This document shows positions 8,916 through 17,589 of a stretch of DNA of 64,000 nucleotides, one piece after another (the stretch's first letter is position 1; the number at the start of each line of letters is the position of its first letter). The position numbers and the translations under genes are program-made. The notes under the pieces are model-generated. The model ran no database searches and had not been told where the DNA came from. It worked only from the letters and a program-made list of their open reading frames with translations. Location of the stretch: assembly GCA_903908065.1 (NCBI GenBank), contig CAIVQO010000072.1, forward strand, positions 1-64,000, given 5' to 3'. This stretch comes from an uncultured beta proteobacterium (GTDB lineage Bacteria > Pseudomonadota > Gammaproteobacteria > Burkholderiales > Rhodocyclaceae).

Positions 8916-8931
8916 CCCCCCGTGAGGGGGG
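8916..8931. repeat. G/C hairpin CCCCCC-GTGA-GGGGGG
   Basis: A perfect six-base inverted repeat with a four-base loop, followed by another run of six G (8934-8939). It lies between the 3' end of the ABC permease gene and the thiS promoter on the minus strand. It has no T-tract, so it is not a standard intrinsic terminator; it may act as a transcript-end hairpin or be a dispersed palindrome. Confidence 0.5.
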
Positions 8932-8968
8932 ATGGGGGGTGGGCGACCAATTCGCCTTTCGCTTCATT

Positions 8969-9748
8969 TTACTTCAGCAGGCGGCGCCGGATCAGCACCG
9001 AGGCGATGCAGAAGGCCACCACAGCAACCGCCAGCAACGCGATCAGGTGCAGGCCGATTGCGCCCGGAATCTCGCCGAACAGCAACGGCCGGATCAGGCT
9101 CACGGCGTGCGTCAGCGGCAGCCAGGCGGCCACTGCCTGCACCACGCCGGGCAGCTGGTCGGCGGGAAAGAAGACGCCGCAGACCAAGACCATGGGCGTG
9201 ATGAAGAGCGTGAAGTAGTACATGAAAAAGTCATAGGACGGAGCCAGCGCGGTGACGATCAGCCCCAGCGCGGCGAAGGCCAGGCCGGTAAGGAAAATCA
9301 CCGGCAGCGCCCACAAGGCCATGGGCGAAGTGATGAAGCCGAGCGCGGCGATCACCACCAGGATTGCGGCGCCCGAGAGCGTGGCCTTGGCTGCAGCCCA
9401 CAGCAGCTCGCCGGCCAGCACGTCCTCCAGGGTTACCGGCGCGTTCATGATCGCCTCCCAGGTGCGCTGCACGTGCATGCGTGAAAACGCCGAGTACAGC
9501 GCCTCGAAGGAGGCAGCGTTCATGGTCGACGCGCACACCGTGCCGGCGGCGAGGAAGGCGATGTAAGGCACGCCGCCGACTTCGGGCAGCATGCCGCCCA
9601 GCCCGTAGCCGAGGCCGAACAGATAGATCATCGGATCGGCCAGGTTGCCCAGCATGGACGGTATCGCCAGTTTCTTCCAGACCAGGAAATTGCGCCGCCA
9701 GACGGCGAAGGCACGGGGGGAGAGTCGCGGCAGCAGCATGGCGTTCAT
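8969..9748 (-). CDS. ABC-2 type permease, NodJ family
   Basis: A 259-residue membrane protein with six predicted helices and the ABC-2 permease pattern (MLGNLADPMIYLFGLGYGLG near the N-terminus, FFPADQLPG near the C-terminus). NodJ-type permeases export polysaccharide or lipid-linked substrates. The gene begins one base after its ATPase partner ends, so the two form one transporter. The substrate is unknown. Nodulation is not implied: this family is common outside rhizobia. Confidence 0.88.
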   Translation of the reverse strand: MNAMLLPRLSPRAFAVWRRNFLVWKKLAIPSMLGNLADPMIYLFGLGYGLGGMLPEVGGVPYIAFLAAGTVCASTMNAASFEALYSAFSRMHVQRTWEAIMNAPVTLEDVLAGELLWAAAKATLSGAAILVVIAALGFITSPMALWALPVIFLTGLAFAALGLIVTALAPSYDFFMYYFTLFITPMVLVCGVFFPADQLPGVVQAVAAWLPLTHAVSLIRPLLFGEIPGAIGLHLIALLAVAVVAFCIASVLIRRRLLK

Positions 9749-9749
9749 C

Positions 9750-10661
9750 TCAATCCCTTAACTCGCGCCCGGTCAGCTTGAGGAACACGTCTTCCAGGTT
9801 GGCCGGGCGGTGCAGGGTGCGCAGCGCGGGCTGTTCGGCGAGGTGGGCGAGCAGCGGCGCGGCGTCCTCGACATAGCAGAAGGCGGTTTCGCCGCTGGTC
9901 TCGACGCGCCGGGAAAACCGGGCGGCGTCGCGCTGCGCCCAGCCCGGCGCGTCCTCGCCGTAAACCTCGACCACCTGCGGCTCGATATGGGTACGGATCA
10001 GGTCGCGCGGTGGGCCTTCGGCGACCATGCGGCCGTTGTCGATGATGGCCAGGCGCTGGCAGAGGCGTTCCGCCTCGTCCATGAAATGCGTGGTCAGCAG
10101 GATGGTCTTGCCCTGCGCCAGCAGGCGCTTTAGGCGCTCCCAGATCAGGTGCCGCGCCTGCGGATCGAGTCCGGTGGTGGGTTCGTCGAGCAGCAGCAGT
10201 TCGGGGTCGTTGACCAGGGCGCGTGCCAGCGTCAGGCGGCGCTTCATGCCGCCGGAAAGGCTGCGGATGTTGGCGTTTTCCTTGCCGGCGAGTCCGGCAA
10301 AGTCGAGCAGGCCGGGGATCAGCGGGCGGATTTCGGCGTCGGCCATGCCGAAGTAGCGGCCATAGACGATCAGGTTTTCGGCGGCGGTGAAATCGGGATC
10401 GAGGTTGTCGAACTGCGGCACCACGCCGATCCGTCGCCTCGCCTCGCGCGCCCGCTGGGGAACCGGCTCGCCGGCCAGAAGGATGTTGCCCGCGTCCGGG
10501 GCGGTAAGGCCGAGGCAGCAGCGCAGGGTGGTGGTTTTGCCGGCACCGTTGGGACCGAGCAGGCCGTAGCATTCGCCGCGGCGCAATTCGAAGCCGAGCC
10601 CGGCAACGACTTCGCGGCCGTCGTATGACTTGCGCAGGCCGTCGACGCTCAATGGGCTCAT
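9750..10661 (-). CDS. ABC transporter ATPase, NodI family
   Basis: A 303-residue ATPase with Walker [10 protein letters not shown], signature LSGGMKRR, Walker B LLLLDEP followed by TTGLDP, and an intact H-loop (LTTHFMDEA). The C-terminal domain is of the NodI/DrrA type. I chose ATG 10661 (MSPLSVDGL), after which homology starts; the frame runs further upstream through low-complexity sequence. It is translated next to the NodJ-like permease, and an alpha/beta hydrolase gene lies 17 bases upstream. Confidence 0.9.
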   Translation of the reverse strand: MSPLSVDGLRKSYDGREVVAGLGFELRRGECYGLLGPNGAGKTTTLRCCLGLTAPDAGNILLAGEPVPQRAREARRRIGVVPQFDNLDPDFTAAENLIVYGRYFGMADAEIRPLIPGLLDFAGLAGKENANIRSLSGGMKRRLTLARALVNDPELLLLDEPTTGLDPQARHLIWERLKRLLAQGKTILLTTHFMDEAERLCQRLAIIDNGRMVAEGPPRDLIRTHIEPQVVEVYGEDAPGWAQRDAARFSRRVETSGETAFCYVEDAAPLLAHLAEQPALRTLHRPANLEDVFLKLTGRELRD

Positions 10662-10678
10662 CGTGATGCCGACTGCCT

Positions 10679-11335
10679 TCAATGCCAGGCGCGATGGATG
10701 ATGTCGCGGATGATGTGCAGGCGGCGATGGAAGAAATGGTCGGCGCCGGGAATCACCACCACCGGAACGTCGAGCGGTTGCGCCCAAGCGAGGACATTGG
10801 CGAGGCGCACGGTTTCGTCTTCGGAACCATGGATCACCAGCGTGTCGGGGGCCACGGCTTCGGTTTCGTAGCGGCGCATGCCCTCGACGAAGCCGGCGGC
10901 GGTGCCAACCAGCACCAGCCAGCGTGCGGCGTCGCCGGCCGCCGCCAGGCGCTTGGCGAGGCGCGTCGTGACATAGGCGCCGAAGGAAAAGCCGGCGAGG
11001 TAAAGCGGCAGCGGCGCGCCATCGGGCGTCCGCCGATTAGCGAAGCGCGCCCGCGCCCAGTCGTGCAAGGCCAGCAGGTCGTCGGTTTCGGCTTCGCCGT
11101 GATCGTGTTCGCCTTCCGAGCCGCCGACGCCGCGAAAGCTGGGGCGCAAGGTGATGCAGCCGCGTTCGCGGAAGGCACGCGCCAGGGTGGTGACCACCTT
11201 GTTGTCGGCGGTGCCGCCGAACAGCGGATGCGGATGCGCGATCAGCGCCAGGCCGCTGGCGTTTTCGTGATCCTCGACGAAGACCTCGATCTTGCCGTCG
11301 GGGCCGTCGACCAGCACGCGTTCGTGGCGCGACAT
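10679..11335 (-). CDS. Alpha/beta hydrolase
   Basis: A 218-residue hydrolase of the short bacterial group that begins with a beta-sheet and HPHPLFGGT. The nucleophile elbow is GFSFG (Ser), the acid lies in HGSEDETV and the catalytic His is in GADHFFH. The substrate is unknown. ATG 11335 lies two bases after the stop of the ferredoxin gene. The group is often called dienelactone hydrolase-like or CocE/NonD-like without experimental support. Confidence 0.85.
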   Translation of the reverse strand: MSRHERVLVDGPDGKIEVFVEDHENASGLALIAHPHPLFGGTADNKVVTTLARAFRERGCITLRPSFRGVGGSEGEHDHGEAETDDLLALHDWARARFANRRTPDGAPLPLYLAGFSFGAYVTTRLAKRLAAAGDAARWLVLVGTAAGFVEGMRRYETEAVAPDTLVIHGSEDETVRLANVLAWAQPLDVPVVVIPGADHFFHRRLHIIRDIIHRAWH

Positions 11336-11337
11336 GT

Positions 11338-11649
11338 TCAATCCACCTGGAGACGCGCGACGACTTTGCCGCCGATCAGGTGGCTTTCGATGATTTCGTC
11401 GATATCCTCGCGGTCGACATAGGTGTACCAGACGGCCTCGGGATAGATCACCATCACCGGGCCCTTTTCGCAGCGGTCGAGGCAGCCGGCGGCATTGATC
11501 CGCACCTTGCCGGGCATGCGCGCGCCGAGCGCCTTGACCTGGTCCTTGGCGTAGGCGCGCATGTCGCTGGCGCCATGGTTGTTGCAGCAGGACTCGCCTG
11601 CCGCGCGCTGGTTGGTGCAAAAGAAGACGTGGTGCTTGAAGTGGCTCAT
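11338..11649 (-). CDS. Thioredoxin-like [2Fe-2S] ferredoxin
   Basis: A 103-residue protein of the thioredoxin-like [2Fe-2S] ferredoxin family. Candidate cluster ligands are C11, C21 or C22, C56 and C60, the last two in GCLDRCEKGP, the family hallmark. It begins MSHFKHHVFFC and is of usual length. It probably transfers electrons in the cytoplasm; the partner is not evident from the neighbours. Confidence 0.9.
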   Translation of the reverse strand: MSHFKHHVFFCTNQRAAGESCCNNHGASDMRAYAKDQVKALGARMPGKVRINAAGCLDRCEKGPVMVIYPEAVWYTYVDREDIDEIIESHLIGGKVVARLQVD

Positions 11650-11681
11650 GGTCGGCGGCCGGGAGAATGGAGTGCGCGATT

Positions 11682-12008
11682 TTAACGGGTCGGCGCCGGG
11701 TACTTGGCGGCGTTCTTGACGATCTTGTCGCGCGCTGCGGCGATCGGGTCGATGTCCAGCACATCGGCGAGCTCGGTCAGGTAGATCAGCACGTCGGCGA
11801 TCTCGTCGGCCACCTCGGCGTGCTTCTCGGCCGGCAGGGCCAGGCTTTCTTCGGGTGTCGACCACTGGAAATGTTCGACCAGCTCGGCGGCCTCGACCGA
11901 CAGCGCCATGACCAGGTTTTTCGGCGTGTGGTAACGGTGCCAGTCGCGCGCAGCGCAGAATTCGCGCAGCGCATCGCGCAGCGTGGTCAGGTCAGAAATG
12001 GCGGGCAT
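11682..12008 (-). CDS. MazG-like nucleotide pyrophosphohydrolase
   Basis: A 108-residue all-alpha NTP pyrophosphatase of the MazG-like/dCTPase group. The metal-binding pattern is present: EAAELVEHFQW (ExxxL) and EVADEIADVLIYL (ExxD). It probably hydrolyses non-canonical or surplus (d)NTPs. Its start lies inside the 3' end of the VanZ gene (17-base overlap), so the two are coupled. Confidence 0.88.
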   Translation of the reverse strand: MPAISDLTTLRDALREFCAARDWHRYHTPKNLVMALSVEAAELVEHFQWSTPEESLALPAEKHAEVADEIADVLIYLTELADVLDIDPIAAARDKIVKNAAKYPAPTR

Positions 12009-13062
12009 GCTTGTTCTCCGGTCGGTAGATCATCAGCCAGGGCAGGGCGAGGAAGGGCCACAGCGAACAGATCATGCGCGTCAGGCCGTTGAAGTTGAGG
12101 AACTGGCCCGATTGCCACAGCTGGGCCATGTTGTGCAGGTAGGGGTTCTCCGGCGCGGCGTTGACCATCACTGTGGCAAACAGCAGGGCCAGCGCCGCCA
12201 TCGCGCGCCGCAGCGGCGGCGCCAGGAAGCTGGCGCCCCACCAGAGCGCGAGGCCGAGCGCCAGGCCATTGCCGTTGCCCGGCGTCAGCCAGGCCAACGC
12301 CGCATGGGGACCGGCGAACAGGGCGTGCGCCAGCGTTTTGACCAGCAGCGCCAGCACCAGCAGCAGCAGGGTCAGCAGGCGCGCGTGCCGATGCAGCAGC
12401 AATTGCGCGATCAATCCGGCGGCCAGCAAGCCGGAGGCGGCAATGGTGGCTTCGACATGGGCGAAGCGCTCCGGCGCGAAGGGCTGCACCGGGGGTAGAT
12501 CCAGCATCTGGCGCAAATCGCCGGTGCCGAACAGCAGGATCTCGGGCGAAAGCTGGGTCATCAGCCAGGCTGCCATCAGCAATATGCCGAAATCGGCGCC
12601 ATACGCGCGCGTCATGACATGGCCCTGCCAGATGGCGTGGTGCCGATCGCTGAAGACCTGCCGTCCCCAGAGCGCGCCGGCGAGCGCGCCCAGCACTGCG
12701 CCGCCGGCATTGCAGGCAAGGTCGAGGTTGGATGGAATGCGGTTGGGCAGGTAGTTCTGCGTTATCTCCAGGCCGAGGCTGAGCGCAGCACCCAGGCTTG
12801 TCGCCAGCAGGCAGGCCGCCAGCGGTCGCAGGTGCAGGCGCAGGGTCGCGGCGCACAGGAAGCCGAAGGGAAGGTAGGCGATGACGTTGGTCGCCAGGTC
12901 GAAAGCCGTCCAGTAGCGGGGCCAGCTGGCGGCGAGGAAGTCGAGCGGGTTGCTGCCGCTATCGCGCCAGCCGGCGAGCGGATACAGGCTGGCATAGACG
13001 ATCAGCAGCGCATAGCCGAGATTCAGGTAGAGCAACAAATGGTTGCGCGCGTCCTTGCCCAT
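11992..13062 (-). CDS. VanZ family membrane protein
   Basis: A 356-residue integral membrane protein. The N-terminal third holds the VanZ-like domain (helices with LDFLAAS, TNVIAYLPFGFL and LEITQNYLPNR). The remainder carries about six more hydrophobic helices. VanZ proteins are associated with teicoplanin resistance in enterococci, but proteobacterial members are uncharacterised. It is the first of six co-oriented genes ending with the NodJ-like permease. The C-terminal half shows no recognised domain. Confidence 0.8.
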   Translation of the reverse strand: MGKDARNHLLLYLNLGYALLIVYASLYPLAGWRDSGSNPLDFLAASWPRYWTAFDLATNVIAYLPFGFLCAATLRLHLRPLAACLLATSLGAALSLGLEITQNYLPNRIPSNLDLACNAGGAVLGALAGALWGRQVFSDRHHAIWQGHVMTRAYGADFGILLMAAWLMTQLSPEILLFGTGDLRQMLDLPPVQPFAPERFAHVEATIAASGLLAAGLIAQLLLHRHARLLTLLLLVLALLVKTLAHALFAGPHAALAWLTPGNGNGLALGLALWWGASFLAPPLRRAMAALALLFATVMVNAAPENPYLHNMAQLWQSGQFLNFNGLTRMICSLWPFLALPWLMIYRPENKHARHF

Positions 13063-13113
13063 GGCGTGATTCTGAGGCCTTGGCCGCAGGGCGACAAGGC
13101 CGCAGGCCGGTGG

Positions 13114-14283
13114 CTACCAGCGGCGGCGCAGGTTGGTCAGATAATCGGTGGGAAAGCCGTCGATCGCGATCAGGGTCTGGTCCAGCACGCGGCGTGCCGT
13201 CTCGGCGGTGAGCGAGGCACAGTATTTCTTGTCGCGGGTTCCGCCCGAGGTCAGGCCGATCAGGCGCCCTTCGCCATCGACCAGGGGCCCGCCGGAAACG
13301 CCGAAGTCGCAATGGTTGGTCGAAATCAGGTAATCCTGTCCGCTGCGATTGAGCACGCCGAGCAGCGTGCCGGCCGAAAAGATTGGCCGACCCTGGGCAA
13401 AGCCCAGGCTATAGATGGTGGTGCCGGGCGCCATGCGGGACGAGACGCCCCAGGCGATCGGCTTCGCGTTGAGGCCGGGGGCGTGGGCGACGCAGGCATC
13501 TTCCCGCACCAGGAACGCGGCGTGGGTGATCACGGTTTGCTTGCCGCTGGGAGCATGGATGGCCAGCAGCGGCCCCTTGTGGACGTTGGGGGCGACGACG
13601 TGGCAGTTGGTTAGCAGCTTTTCGCGCTCGATGGCGATGCCGGTGCCCTGGCCGCCGCCGCCGACCACGGCGTAGGTCGACTCGGCAATCGAATTTATCG
13701 CCGCGGCTTGCAGCAACTCCGATAGTGAGCGCTGGGGCGGTGGAGGTGCTTGCGTTGACCTTTGGGGCACCGCGGGCGCCTGGGCGCTGGCTGGCGTTGC
13801 CGCTTGGATGGGCGGCGGGAGCAGGGTGGCGATTTCGGCGGCCAGCTTGTCCGCCTGCCCGTCATCGGTGCCGGCGGCAACGACCGTTGAGCTTGCGCTT
13901 TTCGGCGTCGATGCCTCGACCGGGGCGGGCGGAGTGGGCGGTGCCGCAGCCGGAGCCATGTAGCGCCCGGCTGCGTAGGCGCCGCAGGCCAGCACTACCG
14001 AACCCAGCACAGGCTTTAGCCAGGCCGGCCCGGCGGAGTTCTTCCCGGACCGGCGCTCGCCTTGACGTCGGTCACGCTGGCGGCGGTCGTATCCGGCACG
14101 CTGGCGACGGTCGAGCAGCACATCGCGGGCGTCGATCAGAATGGCGATGCGATTGTGCTTTTCCTCACTATCCGGCTGGGCATCCAGCGCCTGCCGCAGA
14201 GTGGCGAAGGCATTCTGGATGTCCTCGGGAGATGCCTTGTCGGTCAGGCCGAGCAGTTCGTAGAGGGATTGCTTGTCGGCCAT
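13114..14283 (-). CDS. Membrane protease: degenerate J-domain, TM helix, trypsin-like domain
   Basis: A 389-residue protein in three parts. Residues 6-67 resemble a J-domain (YELLGLTDKASPEDIQNAF, ending RAGYD), but the invariant HPD is QPD (36-38). A basic stretch and one transmembrane helix (about 88-106) follow, then a Pro/Ala-rich linker to about 190. The C-terminal trypsin-like domain has H228 (TNCHVV), D262 and S330 (FGVSGGPL), so the triad looks complete. The orientation should put the protease in the periplasm and the J-like part in the cytoplasm. Substrates are unknown. Confidence 0.8.
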   Translation of the reverse strand: MADKQSLYELLGLTDKASPEDIQNAFATLRQALDAQPDSEEKHNRIAILIDARDVLLDRRQRAGYDRRQRDRRQGERRSGKNSAGPAWLKPVLGSVVLACGAYAAGRYMAPAAAPPTPPAPVEASTPKSASSTVVAAGTDDGQADKLAAEIATLLPPPIQAATPASAQAPAVPQRSTQAPPPPQRSLSELLQAAAINSIAESTYAVVGGGGQGTGIAIEREKLLTNCHVVAPNVHKGPLLAIHAPSGKQTVITHAAFLVREDACVAHAPGLNAKPIAWGVSSRMAPGTTIYSLGFAQGRPIFSAGTLLGVLNRSGQDYLISTNHCDFGVSGGPLVDGEGRLIGLTSGGTRDKKYCASLTAETARRVLDQTLIAIDGFPTDYLTNLRRRW

Positions 14284-14291
14284 CGTCGTGA

Positions 14292-15788
14292 TCAGTGCCG
14301 GTGTTCGGGCTCTGCGTGGTGGGTCTGCGCGGCGGCGTGGTGATGCAGTATGGCGTGCGGATCATGGCCCGGCAGGCGATGGCCGACCCACTGCGGCAGC
14401 AGCGATCCGGCGACCATGCCGAGGATCGAGATGCCAAGCCCGATCAGTTGCGGCGGCACCGGGCTCGCTTCGCCGATCAGCACCTCGATCAGCACCCAGG
14501 ATGTCAGGCCGCCGAAGATCGCCGCCAGGGCGCCCTGCGTCGTCGCACGGCGCCAGAAAATGCCGGCGGCGAGCGGGACGAAGGCGCCGGCCAGCGTGAC
14601 CTTGTAGGCGTTTTCCACCATCTTGAAGATCGAGGCCTCCGACTTCAGCGCCACCACCAGCACCATGCATGCAAAGCCGACCAGGCAGCCGCGCATCACG
14701 CGCAGGAAGGTCTTGTCGCCCATGTTCGGATAGAAGCCCTTGACCACGTTTTCGGCGAACGAGACCGAGGGCGCCAGCAGGGTCGCCGAGGAACAGCTCA
14801 TGATCGCCGACAGCACCGCACCGAAGAACAGCACCTGGGCGAACACCGGCGTGTGCTGCAGCACCAGCGTTGGCAGCACCAGCTGGCTGTCCTTTTGCAG
14901 CAGTTCGCCGAACATGGCCGGATCGATCAGCGTCGCCGAGTAGGCGATGAACATTGGCACGAAGGTGAAGCAGAAGTAGATCGAGGCGCCGAGGATGGAG
15001 CCCCACAGCGCGATGCTGGCGCTCTTGGCCGAGGTCACGCGCTGGAACACGTCCTGCTGCGGGATCGAACCCAGCATCATGGTCATCCAGGTGCCGATGA
15101 AGGTCAGCCACAGCCAGGGGTCGGGGTCGGGAAAGAATTTCAGCTTGCCGGCGGCGCTGGCATGGTCGATCACCGCCGTGGCGCCACCGCCGACTTTTCC
15201 GCTCACGGTCCAGGCGATGAACAACAGACCGCCCATCGACACCGCCATCTGCACGAAATCGAGGATGGCCACCGAGAACATGCCGCCGAAGATGGTGTAG
15301 CTCAGCACGATGGCCGCGCCGAGGATCATGCCGGCTTCCTGCGACACGGCGCCGTCGGTGACGACATAGAAGATCAGCCCCAGGGCCTTGATCTGCGCCG
15401 CCACCCAGCCGAGGTAGGAGAGCACGATGCAGAGGGTGGTCAACACTTCCACCGTGCGGTTGTAGCGCATGCGGTAGAAATCGCCGAGGGTGATGATGTT
15501 GAGCTTGTAGAGGTAGCGCGAGAACAGCAGGCCGGCGATGATCAGGCACATCGACGAACCGAAGGGGTCGGCCACCACGCCGCCGAGGCCGTCCTTGACG
15601 AAGGTGGCAGAGACGCCGAACACCGCTTCGGCACCGAACCAGGTGGCGAACACCGTGGCAGTGACCACCGGCAGCGGCAGGCTGCGCCCGGCGACGGCGA
15701 AATCCTTGGCGTTATGGACGCGAGTCGCGGCATACAGGCCGATGCCGACTGAGACCATGAGATAGAGGATGACGAACCAGAGCAGCAT
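14292..15788 (-). CDS. Sodium:solute symporter (SSS family)
   Basis: A 498-residue transporter with about 13 helices and the SSS signatures (DFAVAGRSLPLP, ATWFGAEAVFG, LVLSAIMS-type segment). The substrate cannot be told; related proteins carry proline, pantothenate or organic acids. The C-terminal tail is unusually rich in His (HDPHAILHHH and HHAEPEHRH), about ten His in 28 residues, suggesting a cytoplasmic metal-binding extension. It ends eight bases before the start of the J-like protease gene. Confidence 0.9.
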   Translation of the reverse strand: MLLWFVILYLMVSVGIGLYAATRVHNAKDFAVAGRSLPLPVVTATVFATWFGAEAVFGVSATFVKDGLGGVVADPFGSSMCLIIAGLLFSRYLYKLNIITLGDFYRMRYNRTVEVLTTLCIVLSYLGWVAAQIKALGLIFYVVTDGAVSQEAGMILGAAIVLSYTIFGGMFSVAILDFVQMAVSMGGLLFIAWTVSGKVGGGATAVIDHASAAGKLKFFPDPDPWLWLTFIGTWMTMMLGSIPQQDVFQRVTSAKSASIALWGSILGASIYFCFTFVPMFIAYSATLIDPAMFGELLQKDSQLVLPTLVLQHTPVFAQVLFFGAVLSAIMSCSSATLLAPSVSFAENVVKGFYPNMGDKTFLRVMRGCLVGFACMVLVVALKSEASIFKMVENAYKVTLAGAFVPLAAGIFWRRATTQGALAAIFGGLTSWVLIEVLIGEASPVPPQLIGLGISILGMVAGSLLPQWVGHRLPGHDPHAILHHHAAAQTHHAEPEHRH

Positions 15789-15810
15789 GGCGGGTACCCG
15801 GGATCAGGGA

Positions 15811-17535
15811 TCAGGCTGCGGAGTATAAATCCGGCAGGAGCTTGAGCAGGTCTCTGCGTACCTCGTCGAGCACGCTGCTCCATTCGCGGCGCGGTCCCTG
15901 GCGGTAGAGCGTCACGGAGGGATACCAGGGGCTGTCCCGCCGGTTCAGCAACCAGCGCCAATCCGGGGAGAAGGGCAAAAGAATCCAGGTTTGTTTGCCG
16001 ATTGCTCCTGCCAGATGGGCGACGCTGGTATCTACGGTGACTACGACATCCATCAGCGAACACAAGGCTGCCGTTGCGGCGAAGGTCTGCAGTTCGTCGC
16101 CGAAATGCCGCAGCCGCGTGTCGCTGCCGAGCGCGTCCAGGTCGCTGGCGCGCACTTCCTTCTGCAGGCTGACGTAATCGCAACCGGAGGGCAGATGTTG
16201 CAGCAGTCTTGACAGCGCGATGCTGCGATCGCGGTCGTTGCCGTGCTTCGGGTTTCCGCTCCAGGCGATGCCTACCCTGGGCTTCGAGCGGACGCCGAGC
16301 TTTTGCGCCCAGGTCGCAATGTCGCTGGGGTTGGCATGCAGATAGGCCTGCGGCGCAGGTATCGTGGCGAGGTCGATATCCAAACCCAGCGGTAGTGAAA
16401 GCAACGGGCAATGCAGGTCGAAATCGGGCAATTGGCTTCCCCAGGGCAGCAAAACGTCGACCCCGTTGACTCCCTGCAGCAAGCCGAGCAATGGCGTGGG
16501 GACTTCCAGCAGGACTTTCGCGCCGCGTTTTGCCGCTTCGCCGGCAAAACGACAGAACTGGATCGTGTCGCCCAGTCCCTGTTCGCCATGCAACAGAAGC
16601 GTCTTGCCTTCGATCGGCTCCGAGCCAAGCCAAAGTGGTCGGTCGAGATGGCGCAACTTTGACATCAGTGCCCCGGTTTTCCAACGCCATTCGAGTTGGC
16701 GCCAGCCGTTCGCAAGATCTCCCACGGTCAGCAGTGCCAGGGCTTTATTGACACGGAACTGGGCGTTCTCGGGGGCGAGGGCAATGGCGCGATCGTAACT
16801 TTCCAGCGCCGCATCGAATCGCACCAGGGCAGCGAGCATCCTGCCTTGGTCAGAGTGAGCCTGGGCATGTTCCGGCTTCAAGGCAATGGCTGCGTCGTAG
16901 CTTGCCAGCGCGGATTCGTATCGCCCTAGGCTGTCTAGCACCGTGCCTCGGCTGAAATGCACGTCGAAGCTGCCGCATCCCAGTGAAATCGCCACGTCAT
17001 AAGATGCCACTGCTGCTTCGCAGCGGCCAAGTTCCTGCAGCACCTTCCCTTTATTGATGTTTGCCTCGACGTGATCCGGTCGGAGGTCGATGGCCACTTG
17101 CAGAAGTTCCAGCGCACGGGCAAAGCGTTTCTTCTGCGCGGCGAGTGAGCCCGCCAGGAAGATCGCGTCGAAACAGGTGCGATCGAATTCCAGGATCGCA
17201 TCGCAAATCGCTTCGGCGTCGTCGAGCCGCCCTTCATTCCGACAACGTACTGCAATCGAAAGTTGTGAACGGGAAAATTGACCGATCAGGTTCCGCAGCG
17301 TTTCCCGCGCTGCCGCATGGTTGGGCGCGATGTCTATTACCTTCCCGAAACAGGCAATAGCCTCGCGCTGCTTGTTTCGGCCGGCAAGCAGCGCTCCCAG
17401 CAGCTGCAATGCGTCAATATCCTGTGGCGCCGAAGCCAGGTGCGCACGGCAAGTCATCTCGGCGAGATCGACATTACCCTGCTGCAGAAAGGCAAGGGCC
17501 GTCTGGATCGGGCCGGACTCGTCGCTGTTGCTCAT
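15811..17535 (-). CDS. TPR protein with C-terminal glycosyltransferase-like domain
   Basis: A 574-residue protein. Residues 1-300 are TPR repeats with clear 34-residue spacing (for example YDAAIALKPEHAQAHSDQG). Residues 310-570 resemble the GT9/GT41-like domain of bacterial TPR glycosyltransferases: LLHGEQGLGDTIQF, GIAWSGNPKHGND and VDTSVAHLAGAIGK. It probably glycosylates a protein or lipid in the cytoplasm. No surface-polysaccharide cluster surrounds it. Confidence 0.82.
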   Translation of the reverse strand: MSNSDESGPIQTALAFLQQGNVDLAEMTCRAHLASAPQDIDALQLLGALLAGRNKQREAIACFGKVIDIAPNHAAARETLRNLIGQFSRSQLSIAVRCRNEGRLDDAEAICDAILEFDRTCFDAIFLAGSLAAQKKRFARALELLQVAIDLRPDHVEANINKGKVLQELGRCEAAVASYDVAISLGCGSFDVHFSRGTVLDSLGRYESALASYDAAIALKPEHAQAHSDQGRMLAALVRFDAALESYDRAIALAPENAQFRVNKALALLTVGDLANGWRQLEWRWKTGALMSKLRHLDRPLWLGSEPIEGKTLLLHGEQGLGDTIQFCRFAGEAAKRGAKVLLEVPTPLLGLLQGVNGVDVLLPWGSQLPDFDLHCPLLSLPLGLDIDLATIPAPQAYLHANPSDIATWAQKLGVRSKPRVGIAWSGNPKHGNDRDRSIALSRLLQHLPSGCDYVSLQKEVRASDLDALGSDTRLRHFGDELQTFAATAALCSLMDVVVTVDTSVAHLAGAIGKQTWILLPFSPDWRWLLNRRDSPWYPSVTLYRQGPRREWSSVLDEVRRDLLKLLPDLYSAA

Positions 17536-17589
17536 GCCAAAGAATTCGAGGCCCGGTGCGGCAAGGCTTCGTCGCGGGTTGAGCCCGGT

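Noticed and set aside
8852-8968. Possible TPP riboswitch before thiS
   Set aside because: The conserved Thi-box segments are absent; only a promoter-like pair and a G/C hairpin are seen.
8969-10661. Nodulation genes nodI/nodJ
   Set aside because: Only the ABC subfamily matches; no other nod genes, and such exporters are common in non-rhizobial betaproteobacteria.
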